From Polytrichum commune (Eukaryota > Streptophyta > Polytrichopsida > Polytrichales > Polytrichaceae), in NCBI GenBank assembly GCA_950295325.1, contig OX485808.1:6512501-6576500 (forward strand): a stretch of 64,000 nucleotides of DNA, written 5' to 3'. Numbering within the stretch: the stretch's first letter is position 1; each line of letters begins with the position of its first letter. Both the position numbers and the translations under genes were made by a program. Positions 1 through 11,740 of this stretch are shown here, piece after piece. The notes beneath the pieces were generated by a model, which saw nothing but the letters and a program-made list of their open reading frames with translations, was not told where the DNA came from and did no database searches.

Positions 1-223
1 TGAAGGGCACCCAATTGACCATCCGTAGAAGACAAAAGTTTCCTTAGGTTTGAGATTTTGGTCACATCATGCATGCTTCCTTTTTCAGACTCTCACTCTA
101 GTTGTCACCTTCAAGATTGCCAATTTGTTGTTTTTAGCAGAAAGTGAAAATAGTATCTGTGGTCAGTGGGGTTGGGGATCACCAAGCCAACATTCTATTC
201 ATTGGTTGAATGAGGCTTAGGAT
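1..223. other. no gene seen
   Basis: AT-rich sequence with no coding frame, RNA gene or clear repeat that I recognise. Confidence 0.5.
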
Positions 224-452
224 CAGTGTCCGGGGAGATTTATGGGCACGATCGGTCAACATCCTAGTGTTTCCAAGTCCAACTGGTTACATGTTGACCT
301 CTTTCGGTTTTTCTTCATTAAATTGGGGTATATTCAATAAATTCCTCTATAACGATCAGTAATTTTCCTGAAGTCTTGGTCATAACCAGATATTTCTCAA
401 ACTCAACTGGTTCATCTGTAACTAGCAGCCGGTTCTCCCTGTTCATTGCTTA
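224..452 (-). repeat. R3 interspersed repeat, single copy
   Basis: A copy of the AACCGGTT-rich repeat called R3 here. It runs in reverse, from CAGTGTCCGGGGAG through GGTTACATGTTGAC to CTCAAACTCAACTGG and a CCGGTTCTCC end. The same order of blocks recurs near 18.3, 28.0, 37.8-38.7 and 57.6 kb. The family is unclassified: its ends (GGGGAGAACCGG and CCTCCCCGG) are weakly inverted, but no target duplication is clear. Confidence 0.7.
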
Positions 453-1047
453 GGATGATAAGGGGTCCCAATTTTGAAATCTTCTTAAATCTGGGCAGTA
501 GAAGTGGATAAATAAACAATTTCATATTGGTTTTTGGTTCATTTAACCATGTGGACAATGGGGTGGAAGCACCACTTGGAAGTGAACTTGAACCGACATG
601 TGGATATGTGTCCATAACAAATAGGGAAAATAATTCTTAACTAAGTCATTGTGATACACACATATTTGGTGATTGTCAAATAGGTCACCCACAACAATCT
701 AATGCTTGAGAATTGAAAGGTGATTGTGTCCACAAAGAATGTAAGAGTGCAACATTCTTCAAGAGAAGTTCTCGTTTGCACTATAGTAGTGTACTTAGAA
801 GTGGCACTTGCGTCATATTGCTGAGGAACATTTCACTTTTGTCGTGATATAGATCCCTGTTTTGATTTACTTATACGGTATTTGGCATATCTTTATACTA
901 GAAATAGCAACATCTGAGTTGCATACTTTTTCAAGATTTTTATATTGGATGAATGAGAGGTATGCTTGTATGTGATAGTTCCTTCTCTCCCTATGCCACG
1001 TTACCAACAACTTGACCATCAATGCAACCTCATGGCACTTAACATTA
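453..1047. other. no gene seen
   Basis: AT-rich DNA without a supported gene or repeat. Confidence 0.5.
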
Positions 1048-1409
1048 CACTATATATTGTATTTAGTGTCATATGGTATTTTATGTCATTGTGGTAACTT
1101 TTCTAATGACACTTCTTGTGAATAAGTTTACAAACATTGTCATCCCAACCTACTTTTAGTTGATCCAAATGCCAATCATTGAGTCAAACTTTGGTCTTTT
1201 GCATTTTGACTTTATGTAATGAAATTTTGTCATGGATGATTGAAATTTGGACGAAAAATCACTTGGCAAGTGATAGTATTTGCAACATTGTAAATCTATA
1301 ATGCCCAAAATAATTCACAATGAACAACAAATAATGTTAAGTTTACATTGATGTTGGTGACGCTATACAATTAGAATTGGTGACACTAAATACAATATTT
1401 GGTGTAGTG
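1048..1409. mobile_element. CACTA-ended MITE, family C2
   Basis: Starts CACTA and ends TAGTG. The two ends form an imperfect inverted repeat around TATTGTATTTAGTGTCA. Inside are blocks shared with copies near 21.7 and 27.5 kb, such as GATGACACTTCTTGTGAATA-like and GTCATGGATGATTGAA. There is no transposase frame, so it is a non-autonomous element. Assignment to CACTA/En-Spm rests on the termini only. Confidence 0.65.
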
Positions 1410-1821
1410 TCCTAATTACTAATATATCCTTGCATTAGTATGCTTTAACTATAATATTATGAGGTCTAACAACACTATTCATCAAATATACATCAACTGG
1501 GAGCGTCATTGGTGTGGTCATGATATTTGTGGTGGGCTAGGTCCACAGAGCTCCTGATCACTCGTACCTTATAGCACGCCTACGCTCATTGGTGTGGGCG
1601 ACCAACAAATGACTCCTACCAAGAGGGTTCACTTTTAGCTCTAGTTTGACCAATGATAGCCACTAAATGTAACCAATGTTGGTAGGAACCAAGGTTAAGA
1701 TTTGCACTTGTCACAACCCCAAATGTCTGAAATCATAACCCCAAACGTCCAAAATCACAACCCAAATATATAGATGATGCACATTTGACGAGTGTAGATC
1801 TCAACGCTGGTAGAAACCGTT
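1410..1821. other. no gene seen
   Basis: Intergenic sequence between two MITEs; nothing supported. Confidence 0.5.
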
Positions 1822-2159
1822 CACTACACTAAAAAGGATATTTAGTGTTTGATTATAGTTAATGTTGTTACCAACCTACCTTGCTCAACACTAATTTTCA
1901 ATTCCTTGACAATTAGTCTTAGACACAAATGTGCCATTGCCTTCTCTACTGCCACCTCCCTTCCTTTCATCATTGCTATTTTTTTTTTCATATCCTTACT
2001 AACACTAAATTCAAACATGTAACTTCCACATATTACCAAAGTTGTTATTTAGTGCTTGAGTTTACATTTAATGCTACTTACTTTCATTGGGTTGGTGACA
2101 ATTAGTGTATGCATTCATATTTAGTGTATCAAACACTAAATATCCTATTTAGTGTAGTG
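1822..2159. mobile_element. CACTA-ended MITE, family C1
   Basis: The element of 338 bp begins CACTACACTAAAAAGGATAT and ends with the inverted equivalent ATATCCTATTTAGTGTAGTG. The terminal inverted repeats extend about 30 bp with few mismatches. There is no coding capacity. A second copy lies at about 56.02-56.33 kb with the same interior (CCTTGCTCAAC, TTTTCAATTCCTTGACAA). The 3-bp target duplication expected of CACTA elements is not evident. Confidence 0.8.
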
Positions 2160-3129
2160 GCCTGCACCAGTACACCTTAAACTCTGTAATATCAACCTCC
2201 ATAATGTCACACACTCTCTAATATCCCCAAACCCTAGAGAACGGATGTTCGAAGTTCAAAACTCACTCCTTATTGTCACATTTCTCTCCCTTATATCACG
2301 AAATTTGTCATTAATGCAAACCATCCAAGAAGTCAACCCACACCCTCGCATTGCGCCATGTGTCAACATGTGGAGTGTCACCTTCTTATTCTTATTCTTC
2401 TTCTTATCCCACTTGTTAAATGTTAGTGCATGCATCTGCCACATCGCCCAGGAAGGCCAAGTGGAGTGGACCACACTAGCGTAGGTGACTGGAGAACGAA
2501 TTCAAATTATCCTCACATCTCCTTTGTGTTATTCCATAATGTCACATGCTACCACTAATTCACTAGTATCGCGCATCCATGTTAACACTACAAAACTCCG
2601 TAATATCACGTGCACTTTGGTTGCCACAGGTGTGATACTACGGAGTATAGAGTGTATGTGTGGGTGGGCTCATTAGTGACCCAGCGAGGGACGCGTCACG
2701 CTGTCCTTGCCCGTTGGTTCTGGGTGTGGGCCCTCCCTGTAAAAAGCTCCAAAGTTGCTGGGCCGACAGGATAAGTCACTTACGACTCTTGTTGACGTCG
2801 CCCGCCCGCCTTACGACGACGCCTGTGGCTCACCCGCTTCCAATTTGGCCCATCGGGTGATCCTCGTCCCTTCGCCCCCAGCCTCTCATACGCGTGCCTC
2901 CCTCCATCCCCCCTAATCGCTACAAATGTCGTGTCGCCCTCCCACAATTCCAATTTCGATTGCGATTCCGATTCCAATTCCGATTGCAGCTGCATCGCTA
3001 GCAGCGACGCCCTTCTGCTAAGAAAACGATCACAGGCCTGAGGACAGCAGGAGCGCTGAAGCTGCAGGGCTACGAGGAGGGAGTTTGTTTTCCGAGCTCG
3101 CTGTTTGTTTGTTTGGTTGTTTGGTGGCG
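2160..3129 (+). promoter_or_regulatory. upstream region of psbS
   Basis: The 970 bp before the psbS start rise in GC towards the gene. A CACGTG G-box core lies near 2608. A short run of GATTCC-like repeats lies at about 2949-2990. The probable 5' leader ends in GGCGATGGCG, a favourable start context. I could not place a convincing TATA box or transcription start. Confidence 0.4.
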
Positions 3130-6100
3130 ATGGCGCAAGCTGCCTTGTTGTCGCGGACCGTGGCTGCTACGGGCTCTTTGATCCGGTCTGGACCTGAGGC
3201 TGCAACGGGCTTGCGAGCTGCAAGTCAGCCGCTGGCATTGCGACAGCTGTCCTCTCTGTTTACTTCCTCCTCGTCTAGTTCGATCAACAAGAGGAGCGGC
3301 GGAGCCCTTAAGACATTCGCATTGTTCAATTCGAAGGCCAAGGCGAAGGCCTCGGAGCCCAAGAAGGTGAGTTGGCCACATTGTGGTGTGGGAAAGATGG
3401 GTATGGTGAAGTCTAACTATGGTGTCATTATGGGACGAGTGGCAATGGATGTGGATATGGCTCGGATATGGTTATGCCACTCTGGGAAATGTCTGCTTGA
3501 GAAAGAAAGTGTCGCACAATACTGTTGGAAGAGCATCAAGGAAAAAGTTGGAGTCGTAATGGGGAGCGTAGAGATGATCTCTGCGCTCCTACGCGAAGAT
3601 TGCCAAGAATATTGTGCTTCCTCTTCGCGTAAGCTTCTGATGCTCGTAAGAAGCTTACCAAGTGCAATGCAAGGACTAATTGGGTGTGCAATGCGGTGAT
3701 GGTGAGTTTTCCAGGCTGCGGGAGGGAAGACCGAGGATGGCATCTTTGGAACCTCTGGAGGAATTGGATTCACCAAGGCCAACGAGCTCTTCGTCGGTCG
3801 TGTGGCCATGCTCGGGTTCGCCGTAAGTTCTTTCTTTCTTTCTTTTGCTGCATTCTCTCTCAGATTTTAGCACTGGTAAGCATGCCTGCCGCCATTGCAG
3901 AGACGCAGACCATCTCCGAGTATTACCTCTGAGGATCGGGGTATTAGCCGGGTATCAGTTGGGTTTTATGTCAGGGACGTTCAATTTATCACCCATTTTA
4001 TGTTCAGATTGCTGGGCACCAAAGAATTATTTTAGTGTTTGTATATGGAAGTCCAATGAAGCTTTTCTATGAAGGTCCAAGGTATTTGATACGCTAGCAA
4101 AAATCGAGAGTTTGAGTACTAGGTGTAACTGTGTATATGTTCAGACTACTTGGCATCAAAGAATTATTGTAGTCTTTGTATATAGAAGTCCAATGAAAAC
4201 TTGTTCTCATATGAAGCTGCTCTGTGAAGGTCCAAGGTGTTTGATACAATTGCGAAAATCGAGAGTTCTAGTACTAATTACTGTGTATATGTTCAGACTG
4301 CTGAGTATCAATAAGGATATTATAGTGTTTGAATATGGAGGTCCAATGAAGCTTGACATTCTACGAACCTGTACTATAAAGGTCAAAGGATTTTATTATG
4401 CTTGTAAAATGCGACTGAAGTCTTGAATGTTATGAATACTAGTATCACTTGGGTATGTGCTCAGTGTCCTGGGTACCCACGGGATATTGCAGTGTTTGTA
4501 TATGGAAGTGCTATGACGCTTGACATTCTATGAGGCTGTTCTATGAAGGTCAAAGGTTTTGAAACGCTTGTGAAAATTGGCTGAAGTCATGGACGTAGCG
4601 AATTCTAGTACTACTGTGTATATGTTCAGATTGCTGGGTACCAGAAGGGATATGTAGTGTTTGCATTTGGAGGTTTGATGAAGCTTGACATTCTATGGGG
4701 CTATATTATGAAGGTCAAAGGTTTTTGATACGCTTGTGTAACTCGAATGAAGTCATGAATGCAACGAGTTCTAGTACCACCCCATGTATGTTCAGATTGC
4801 TGGATACCAGAGCTTTTATTGCAGTGTTTGTATATGAGGGTCCAAGAAACTTTATAATTAGAATTGAATCAGAAACTGGTCTGTGCTGTGGGATCTTGAC
4901 AGAGTTGTGGGTATGGGTCTATCTATCTATGCAGGCTTCTCTCCTTGGGGAAGCTCTCACAGGAAAGGGCACACTCGCCCAGTTTGACATTGAGACTGGC
5001 ATTCCTTTGACTGAGACTGAGCCCCTGTTGCTGTTCTTCATCCTCTTCACTCTCCTGGGAGCCATTGGTGCCCTCGGTGATCGTGGCAAGTTCGTGGACG
5101 ACGCACCAGTCGCTGGCCTCGATAGCACCATCATCAAGCCCGGGAAGGGTGTCAAGGCTGCCCTCGGGTTGAACGAGAGGGGTAAGTAACACAATCTGTT
5201 CTCGCTTGCCTGGCTTTATGTGGCTGAAAAATTGGGAAGTCACAATTTTGTAAAGAAGAATCTATATTTTGGAAGCGCAAAATTTTAAAATGTTTATAGC
5301 CTGGTATTGAATCTCCATCCCTGGCTTTACGAGATCCAAATGGTAACTAACAAATCTATGAAGTATCTTCTAATTCTTGAAATCTTGAAATTGCAATGAG
5401 CCATCTGTGCAAAGTCTTCACTGGATGATATTGGTTATATTAAGTAATACGTCAAACATATGTGAGATCTCACTTTGGGTGAGATCTGCTTAGATGTTAA
5501 TAGCCTGGTATTGAAACTTCACATGTGGCTTCATGATGTTGACACGGGAAGGAACAGAATTGCGAAGAACAGTTCAAATTGTAAAAGCAGGATATTGCAA
5601 TGAGCCGTCTGTGCAGAAGTCTGCAGTGGATGATATTGGTGATGTTGAACAATACACCACATGTGTTAACCTCGACAATTCTAAAACATTGGATGAGATC
5701 TGCTTAGAATCTGAATTTGCTTATCGCTTGGTATTGAGTCTTGACCTGTGGCTTTATTAGGTTGATCAGATGTGAAAAAGAGTCTAAATATTTTGAAAGG
5801 ATAAAAATTATAATGAGCCACCCATGAAAATGCTGCACTGGACGATACTGTTGAACAAATGCGTCAAGCATGTGTGAAACCTCGACAAGTCTGAAACTTT
5901 GATGTGAGATCTGCTTAGGTATTTCTAGCCTGGTCTTTCACTGAGGCACTGGAATGGGAAGAAACAAAACTGTGAAGAATAAGGTAGATGTGCCTAATTC
6001 AGTTACTTCTCTTAATCGGACACCCATATTTGAGTGGTATGTGGGTTGGTTTTGGCTTCAAGAATGGTTACCAAAAAGACATCATGTGTTTCAAAGAGAT

Positions 6101-6767
6101 TGGACTGTGCGTTTAAAATATGATAACCATTTTAGACTCAATAGTCATCGTAATTGGGGGGGTGGGGAACCTGTATGACCATTTAATGAGTACGAGAAAC
6201 TTCACTTGCTATTGAATTTGATACTCATATCAGTTCCAAGAATTATGAGAAAAGTGGTTACGACCTCAATCTGGATTTGCTAACAATCTCTAACTAATTT
6301 CATGTTTACATCCTAAGAGAAGTGGGCTAGCCCGAAAAAGTAGCCATTAAGAGCCATCTACCTTAATCTATATCCTGAAAGCATGAAATTGGCAATGAGC
6401 CACCTGCGCATAGCCTGCACTGGATGATATTGTGTCGAGTCTCAACAAGTCTAAAATCTTTGATGTGAAATCTGCTTACTACAGTATATACTGATAGTCT
6501 TGTGCTGAATCTATTTGTGCAGGTCCCACTTTTGGATTCACGAAGGCGAATGAGCTGTTTGTGGGCCGGTTAGCCCAGCTTGGAATTGCCTTCTCAATTA
6601 TTGGTGAGGTTGTCACTGGCAAGGGTACATTGGCCCAGCTGAACATTGAGACCGGAGTGCCCATCACAGAGATTGAGCCACTCATCCTCTTCAATGTTGT
6701 CTTCTTCTTGATTGCTGCCGTTAATCCCGGAACCGGCAAGTTTGTCAGTGATGACGATATTGAGTGA
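3130..6767 (+). CDS. PSBS: Photosystem II 22 kDa protein PsbS, chloroplast precursor
   Basis: Four exons join in frame: 3130-3366, 3715-3822, 4935-5181 and 6523-6767 (837 nt, 278 aa); all introns are GT-AG. PsbS is the thylakoid pH sensor that triggers energy-dependent quenching (qE). Residues 1 to about 65 form a Ser/Ala-rich chloroplast transit peptide. The mature part holds two homologous halves, each starting GFTKANELFVGR and running through the TGKGTLAQ and IETG blocks. The conserved lumenal glutamates that sense pH fit E144 (LTETEPL) and E249 (ITEIEPL). They are 105 residues apart, close to the spacing in Arabidopsis. Exon 4 encodes the whole second half. The start at 3130 (MAQAALLS) matches known precursors; an in-frame ATG at 3085 would add an unlikely leader. 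Introns 2 and 3 are built of tandem repeats, and intron 3 carries a MITE. Confidence 0.97.
4000..4860 (+). repeat. tandem array in psbS intron 2
   Basis: About six diverged direct repeats. Each starts with a variant of GTTCAGATTGCTGGGTACCA at roughly 4002, 4139, 4290, 4459, 4625 and 4790. Each continues with AGTGTTTGTATATGGA, AATGAAGCTT and CTATGAAGGTC. The period is about 137-169 bp. The array fills most of the intron. Confidence 0.85.
5200..6505 (+). repeat. tandem array in psbS intron 3
   Basis: Diverged units of about 200-210 bp carry TAGCCTGGTATTGAA (near 5297, 5501, 5726, 5928 and a weak copy near 6493) and AATGAGCCACCTGTGCA-like blocks (near 5393, 5597, 5810 and 6393). The last unit reaches the splice acceptor and is interrupted by the MITE at 5980-6365. 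Confidence 0.8.
5980..6365 (+). mobile_element. MITE family A, full copy in psbS intron 3
   Basis: The 386-bp element runs from TAAGGTAGATGTGCC to CATCTACCTTA, with inverted ends flanked by or including TA. The interior has the family blocks: ATTTGAGTGGTATGTGG, AGAGATTGGACT, a G-run, GACCATTTAATGAG, GGATTTGCTAA and GAGAAGTGGGCTAG. There is no coding capacity. It sits between repeats of the intron array, so it inserted after the array formed. Terminal TA suggests a Tc1/mariner-like (Stowaway) relation, which is provisional. Confidence 0.85.
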
Positions 6768-8479
6768 AACTTACACGGAAAACTGTGATTTCTTCACACC
6801 ACCTTGTAGCATCCTTGATTAGTCTTCTGTAAGCAGCAGTTTGAATTTGTCGATTTTTCGAGCAGGGGGTCCTTATAGATCAAATTTTGGGAATCCACTA
6901 GATTATGATATGCAAAGCTATGAAAAACACCCAAATACTGATGATGGGTTACAGATACTAGCTAGTTCTTCAACCTTATATCATATTGTGACTTTCGGAT
7001 ATACAGAATTGACACGACATTCACTTGCATTCTATGTGTAGTATCACTTTCAGTCTAATCGATATGCATAGATATTGTGAAAGGTTAAAACATACATATT
7101 GTTTGAAATTCACATTGTTGTTCCTGTTGCCTGTTTCTTCTTCTCATGTGGAGGTGATGTTGCGCTCTTGCAACAACAAAAAACTAGAAGTATTTCCATA
7201 GTTTTCAGCAAAACATCAAGTCTTCTCTTTGATATCTAATGTAGGACCTCCTTCAATTGCATTATAGGAGGACGTAAATTACTTTTAATATTTTTGATTG
7301 CATTGATGTGGTCCTTTGATGGTGTGTCACAGCTTCTCTTCTGTAATAGTTCTCAAGAACCTTGAATCTTTTAGTCTATAGCACACCTCTAGAAAATGCT
7401 TCACTACAGATCCTCGCAGCCATATGTGGGCTCTTAATCTCTTTATTGTTGATATTGCGCATGTCAGATGATTGAGCTTCATTTCAACTTGGGACTTCCA
7501 ATGTTTGTTTATGGTTATTTGGTGCTCGAAGAGAGTGTTAAGGCCACTCTTTAGGGTCACCGGAGTTCCTACAAGGAATTTAGGAAACTTGGCTAGGAAG
7601 TTTATAAGGCAGTGTGCATCCAATGTGCATAGTCATATTCATGAAACTTACCAGAGTACACTTGAACTTCTTCTTTTTTTCTTTTTTTTAATAATTTTTT
7701 TAAATATAGAAGGCCAACAGGCTAGCACCAAAGCATAGGAGGTAGTTGACCATCTGGCAAGTTTTTCTGTCAAGTAGAGAGGATTACTTGAACATAATCA
7801 ATCGCTCATGCAAGAGCATAAGGGTTATAAAAAACTGTCACAAATTTTCATCTACTGAGCCACGATATCATCCATAGTTAAATTGGTTGGTTATGATTGA
7901 TAACCAACTTGAGTAGATGGATGACTCATTGCTCCCATCGCTCATCCACTCTCTTATTTGGTCATCTATTCCATTATGAATTTGAGGATAAGGGAATATC
8001 CAAGGAATGCATTATGTAAGAGTGAAGGGAGAGAAAGGAGGAGAGGATGCGAAGTCAATATATTCCTTGTCCTTGTTGGATATATTTCTAATGATGGGGT
8101 ACTTCAACCAAAAAAAATATTCTGTATAATTTATATGATATTGTTAAGCGAGTTCAATGTTGGAATCAAAGGTGAATACACTAGGAGAGTCCCATGCTTC
8201 TTGGGGCAATTGTCTGCTATGAATATGCATCAAAACGGGACACTGTTACATTAATCCTTCAAAAAGAATCCAATGAAAATATTGTGATGTGGAGAATTTC
8301 ACGTTCAGACAAAGTCATGGCCAATTGTCCCCTTAGTGGCAACTCATACACTTTTCATGCAAATTTCATACAAACATTATTGAGGCCATCATAATGATGC
8401 AACTTTGGAGGAGGAGGAGGAGCAGAAGAAGATAGATCTGCAATGCTATGGGTGTAGATTTGCTTTTCTACACCACAAT
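6768..8479 (+). other. psbS 3' region and intergenic DNA
   Basis: The psbS 3' untranslated region probably occupies the first few hundred bases. I recognise no further gene. Short frames near 7.3-7.7 kb look like neither a known protein nor a clear transposon. Confidence 0.4.
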
Positions 8480-9219
8480 AGGGTTTGTTTAATTCTCACC
8501 ATACTTACACAAATATGCTTTCTATCCTAGATTTCACATCAATGTCATTACACACTATTTGTCTGCGCTCCATCAATACACAAACTAAATTTACATGTCC
8601 TCCTTTTCCTAACCCTATTGTTGCCCCAAACAAACTTTCAAAGTCACTGCACCAAATTGCACCACCAAGCTTGCCACCAATCTCCATGCCACCAAGTGCC
8701 AACCCCATAATCTCAACAAAATCTCCACCACCAACCATTAGCAAGAATCTAAATTGACATGCTTCTTCTCAAACCATACAGAAACTCCCGAAGCTATTCA
8801 ACAATACTCCTCACACTCACTACGAGGTACATTGCCCCCAACTGCTCCTGTACCTAACCTTAACTCAAAATATATCCAAATCACCCCGGTGGTCCCATAT
8901 CGAACTCCAAAAAAAAGCCCACCTCTTACAACCGCAACTTACACAAGCCACCACCAAGATCAGCAACACTGGCCCATACACAAAAAAAATTCCCACATCT
9001 CAAAAAATCAATCACAACGATTAAAGAAAGAAGCAAAACACTAGCCCCACAACCCAACACACCAACCTCATCACTCCTACCAAAAAAACCCATTACACCT
9101 TGTAAAGACACAATTCTCCACCCCACACTTGCAAACCACCTTATAACACATCAAGGCCTCCTCAAAACCAAAAACAACCAAGCAAAAAATAACTAATCGG
9201 TGCAAACACAACACAACAC

Positions 9220-9261
<42 letters not shown>

Positions 9262-10770
9262 TTTTATCCCTACATGGCACCAAAACCGCCATCCAGTTGA
9301 TATGGATCGCCATTCTTTCAACTGACACATTGCCACCCTCAATCACATACAAATACCAACAAACCCAACAACCAAAACAACATCACCAAGCCTACCAATT
9401 ACAAAGGATTAGGATAGAGATATGCATTTCCCACTCCTAGCCTCACCATTACTACAAACACTAGGGACTTCTCCGCTCAATACAACCTCAACCACAGCTT
9501 GATGGACAACCTACCCCCATCCTTGCAAACCTGCATCAGACTACTGAAACCCTCCTTGAAAGCCCTTCTCGCTTGACATCAACTCCCACTAATAAAGTTT
9601 CACAACCAATAGCACATTGGTACTTATCAATTGGGCCCCTCACAACCACGACCTTGACAACAACCTCAACATCAACCCATCTTGCAACCATCCTTAGATT
9701 GGTATTAGCAACCCCAACAAACAACGCACTAACATACTTGCATTTGCAACCTCCTTCACCAAAAGAGACTTTGTAGCAAGAAAATGGCCAACATAGGCAT
9801 GATCAACAAGACTTATGAGAGAAAAATGCAAAGCAACCATGTCAAGGAAGCAAAGCCCCAGCAACCCGGAGCAACTAACAACAACAAAACGTCAAACATG
9901 CAAAAAAAGAAAATAGGCACCGCTAGCATGACCCCACACCAAGATAAAGACATCGACATGCAACTCGAGGTAGTCACACCCGGACATGGGGGTAGCTCGC
10001 TACAACTATGCACTTCTCAAGAATGTCTAGCCAGGAATCAACTTCAAGCTGCCAGAAAGAAAAAAAGGACCATCCACTTGGTAGAGAACACCCCCCTATC
10101 CTTTCCCACAAAAGCCCAAGAACAAGAGATACAAGCCATATCCATAGCGTCAAGAGGAGAAAGGCGGAGAGGTGACAAAGGAACAACAACCTCACACCCC
10201 CAAAGCAACATGGAGGGCTCACAAAGTTGGACACGCCATAATGTAGCAATTTATAGCATCGAAATTGTTGCACAAATGTGGTATAGATATCCCATCCATG
10301 AAGCCATGGCCATTCAATGAGGCAAACCCATCTTGAAGGATATCCAATAAGAAGAGGAACTCCTCAACTTGGGGATATCACTCACCGAAACTAAAGAATT
10401 ATGAACTCTCCGCCGAGCATTCCCAAGGGTACATCAACCCCTTCACCCACATAAGAGTTCAAATGTGATCCTAGGTACCACCTTCATTTCACAAAACTTC
10501 CAAGACATGAAATGGTAAAACAAAACATTGGGCTATCTGAGGGTTTCCACATCACTATTCGCTTTGACACCAAATTCAAAACACATGAACAAAGGCAATG
10601 CCCGAAGTTCGTGCTTGGACCATCCACAGAAGATGAACATACTTCTTGGTACAATCTACTCAAGCCTATTGATATTGGTTTGAACCAAATCACCAAGAAT
10701 TGGGCGGATTTCTCAAGAAGCATCTCAAGTTATATCTCAAGCACCCGCTCAAAGTTGGATTATCAATAAT
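8480..10770 (+). other. A/C-rich tract, probably decayed transposon
   Basis: This stretch is strongly A+C-rich on the plus strand, unlike its AT-balanced neighbours. The longest frame, 9784-10320, encodes a Lys/Gln/Thr-rich product of 178 aa with no motif I recognise. A similar A/C bias marks the LINE RNase H piece at 21.28-21.56 kb, so decayed LINE sequence is possible but unproven. Confidence 0.3.
9205..9259. repeat. (AC)n microsatellite
   Basis: An uninterrupted CA dinucleotide run of about 40 bp, preceded by degenerate ACACAAC units. Confidence 0.95.
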
Positions 10771-10832
10771 GAAAGGAGAACATGCATTCGTGATGGAACT
10801 TGAAGGGGAGAGTGGGTCATTGGTAAAGATGT

Positions 10833-11350
10833 GTTGGGAATTGGTGTGAGTTGGAGGTTGGATGTAAAAGTTTATCATTCTCTTTCCTCATTGGCTGGTT
10901 AAGTTAAGAAATGTTGGTTATGGCATCCTACAAGGAATATGTCTTGGTTAAAGTCCCATGTGAGGATTGGGAAGTGTGTTGAGTGGGCAGTTAGTGTTTG
11001 TTTAATTGTTTGTTGGATATAAGGGATTATGTGTATATCTCCTTTGTGTGTTGGCATATATAAGTGGATTAGTATTATGGGGTGGAGAGGTTTATTGGCT
11101 ATTGTAATAATTTGTAGGTAAGGGGCGAGTTAGATAGAAGTTGTTATTTTGGTGATGTTATTGGAGAACGCGATTGATTTGTGTATCATAGTGATTAGTC
11201 CTCCTCTTGTTGGACTGTATTATATGTAAGGGCTCCAAATCCATGTGAGTGCATCCAATGTGTTGTATATGATCTTATATGATGGAAATTGCATATCTAT
11301 ATATCTTGTGGATTTATCTTGTCTTTACCGATGACCACATTTCCAATACC
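10833..11350 (+). mobile_element. LTR-like fossil (possible solo LTR)
   Basis: A G/T-rich island of about 0.5 kb interrupts the A/C-rich tract. It starts TGTTGGGAATTGG and ends near CATTTCCAATA, a short imperfect inversion as in plant LTRs. It contains AAAGTCCCATGTGAGGATTG and a TATATAAGTGG promoter-like element. No internal region or convincing target duplication is visible. It appears old. Family (copia or gypsy) not determined. Confidence 0.35.
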
Positions 11351-11740
11351 CCCTAACTGGCACCTTAAAACTTGATAAATACGCCATTCTCCACCCACTC
11401 CTATCCCAACCAGAATGGATTGTACTACCACCCATTATAATCAACACAAGAATAAGGAGCACTATAGATACAACAACCGATAAACTCCTCCAAGACCTAC
11501 AAAACCTAAACTCCCCAATCTATAAACTAATGGAATCCTTCTATCATTGCTATAAGGTACCTAACACACATAATCCTAAACAAAAGGAAATTAGAAAAGA
11601 AACAAACCCTGGTCCCACTTGACTAAACACACTTACTAACACTAAAACCCAAAACTAACATAGAACACATAGCCATAACATTAACCACATGGTCCACCTA
11701 TGAAAATAGGCACTAAGTCACCCCCACTCTCATGCTCATG
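11351..11740 (+). other. continuation of A/C-rich tract
   Basis: The A/C bias of 8.5-10.8 kb resumes here. One frame reads about 80 residues (around KLDKYAILHPLL) without a recognised domain. It may be the far side of an element split by the LTR-like island. Confidence 0.3.

Noticed and set aside
3417-3809. 130-codon minus-strand frame across psbS intron 1 and exon 2
   Set aside because: It is antisense to psbS and has no recognisable domain; a shadow of the real gene.
9784-10320. 178-codon frame as a host gene
   Set aside because: No domain, low-complexity composition and surrounding A/C-skewed decayed DNA; kept only as part of a possible transposon tract.
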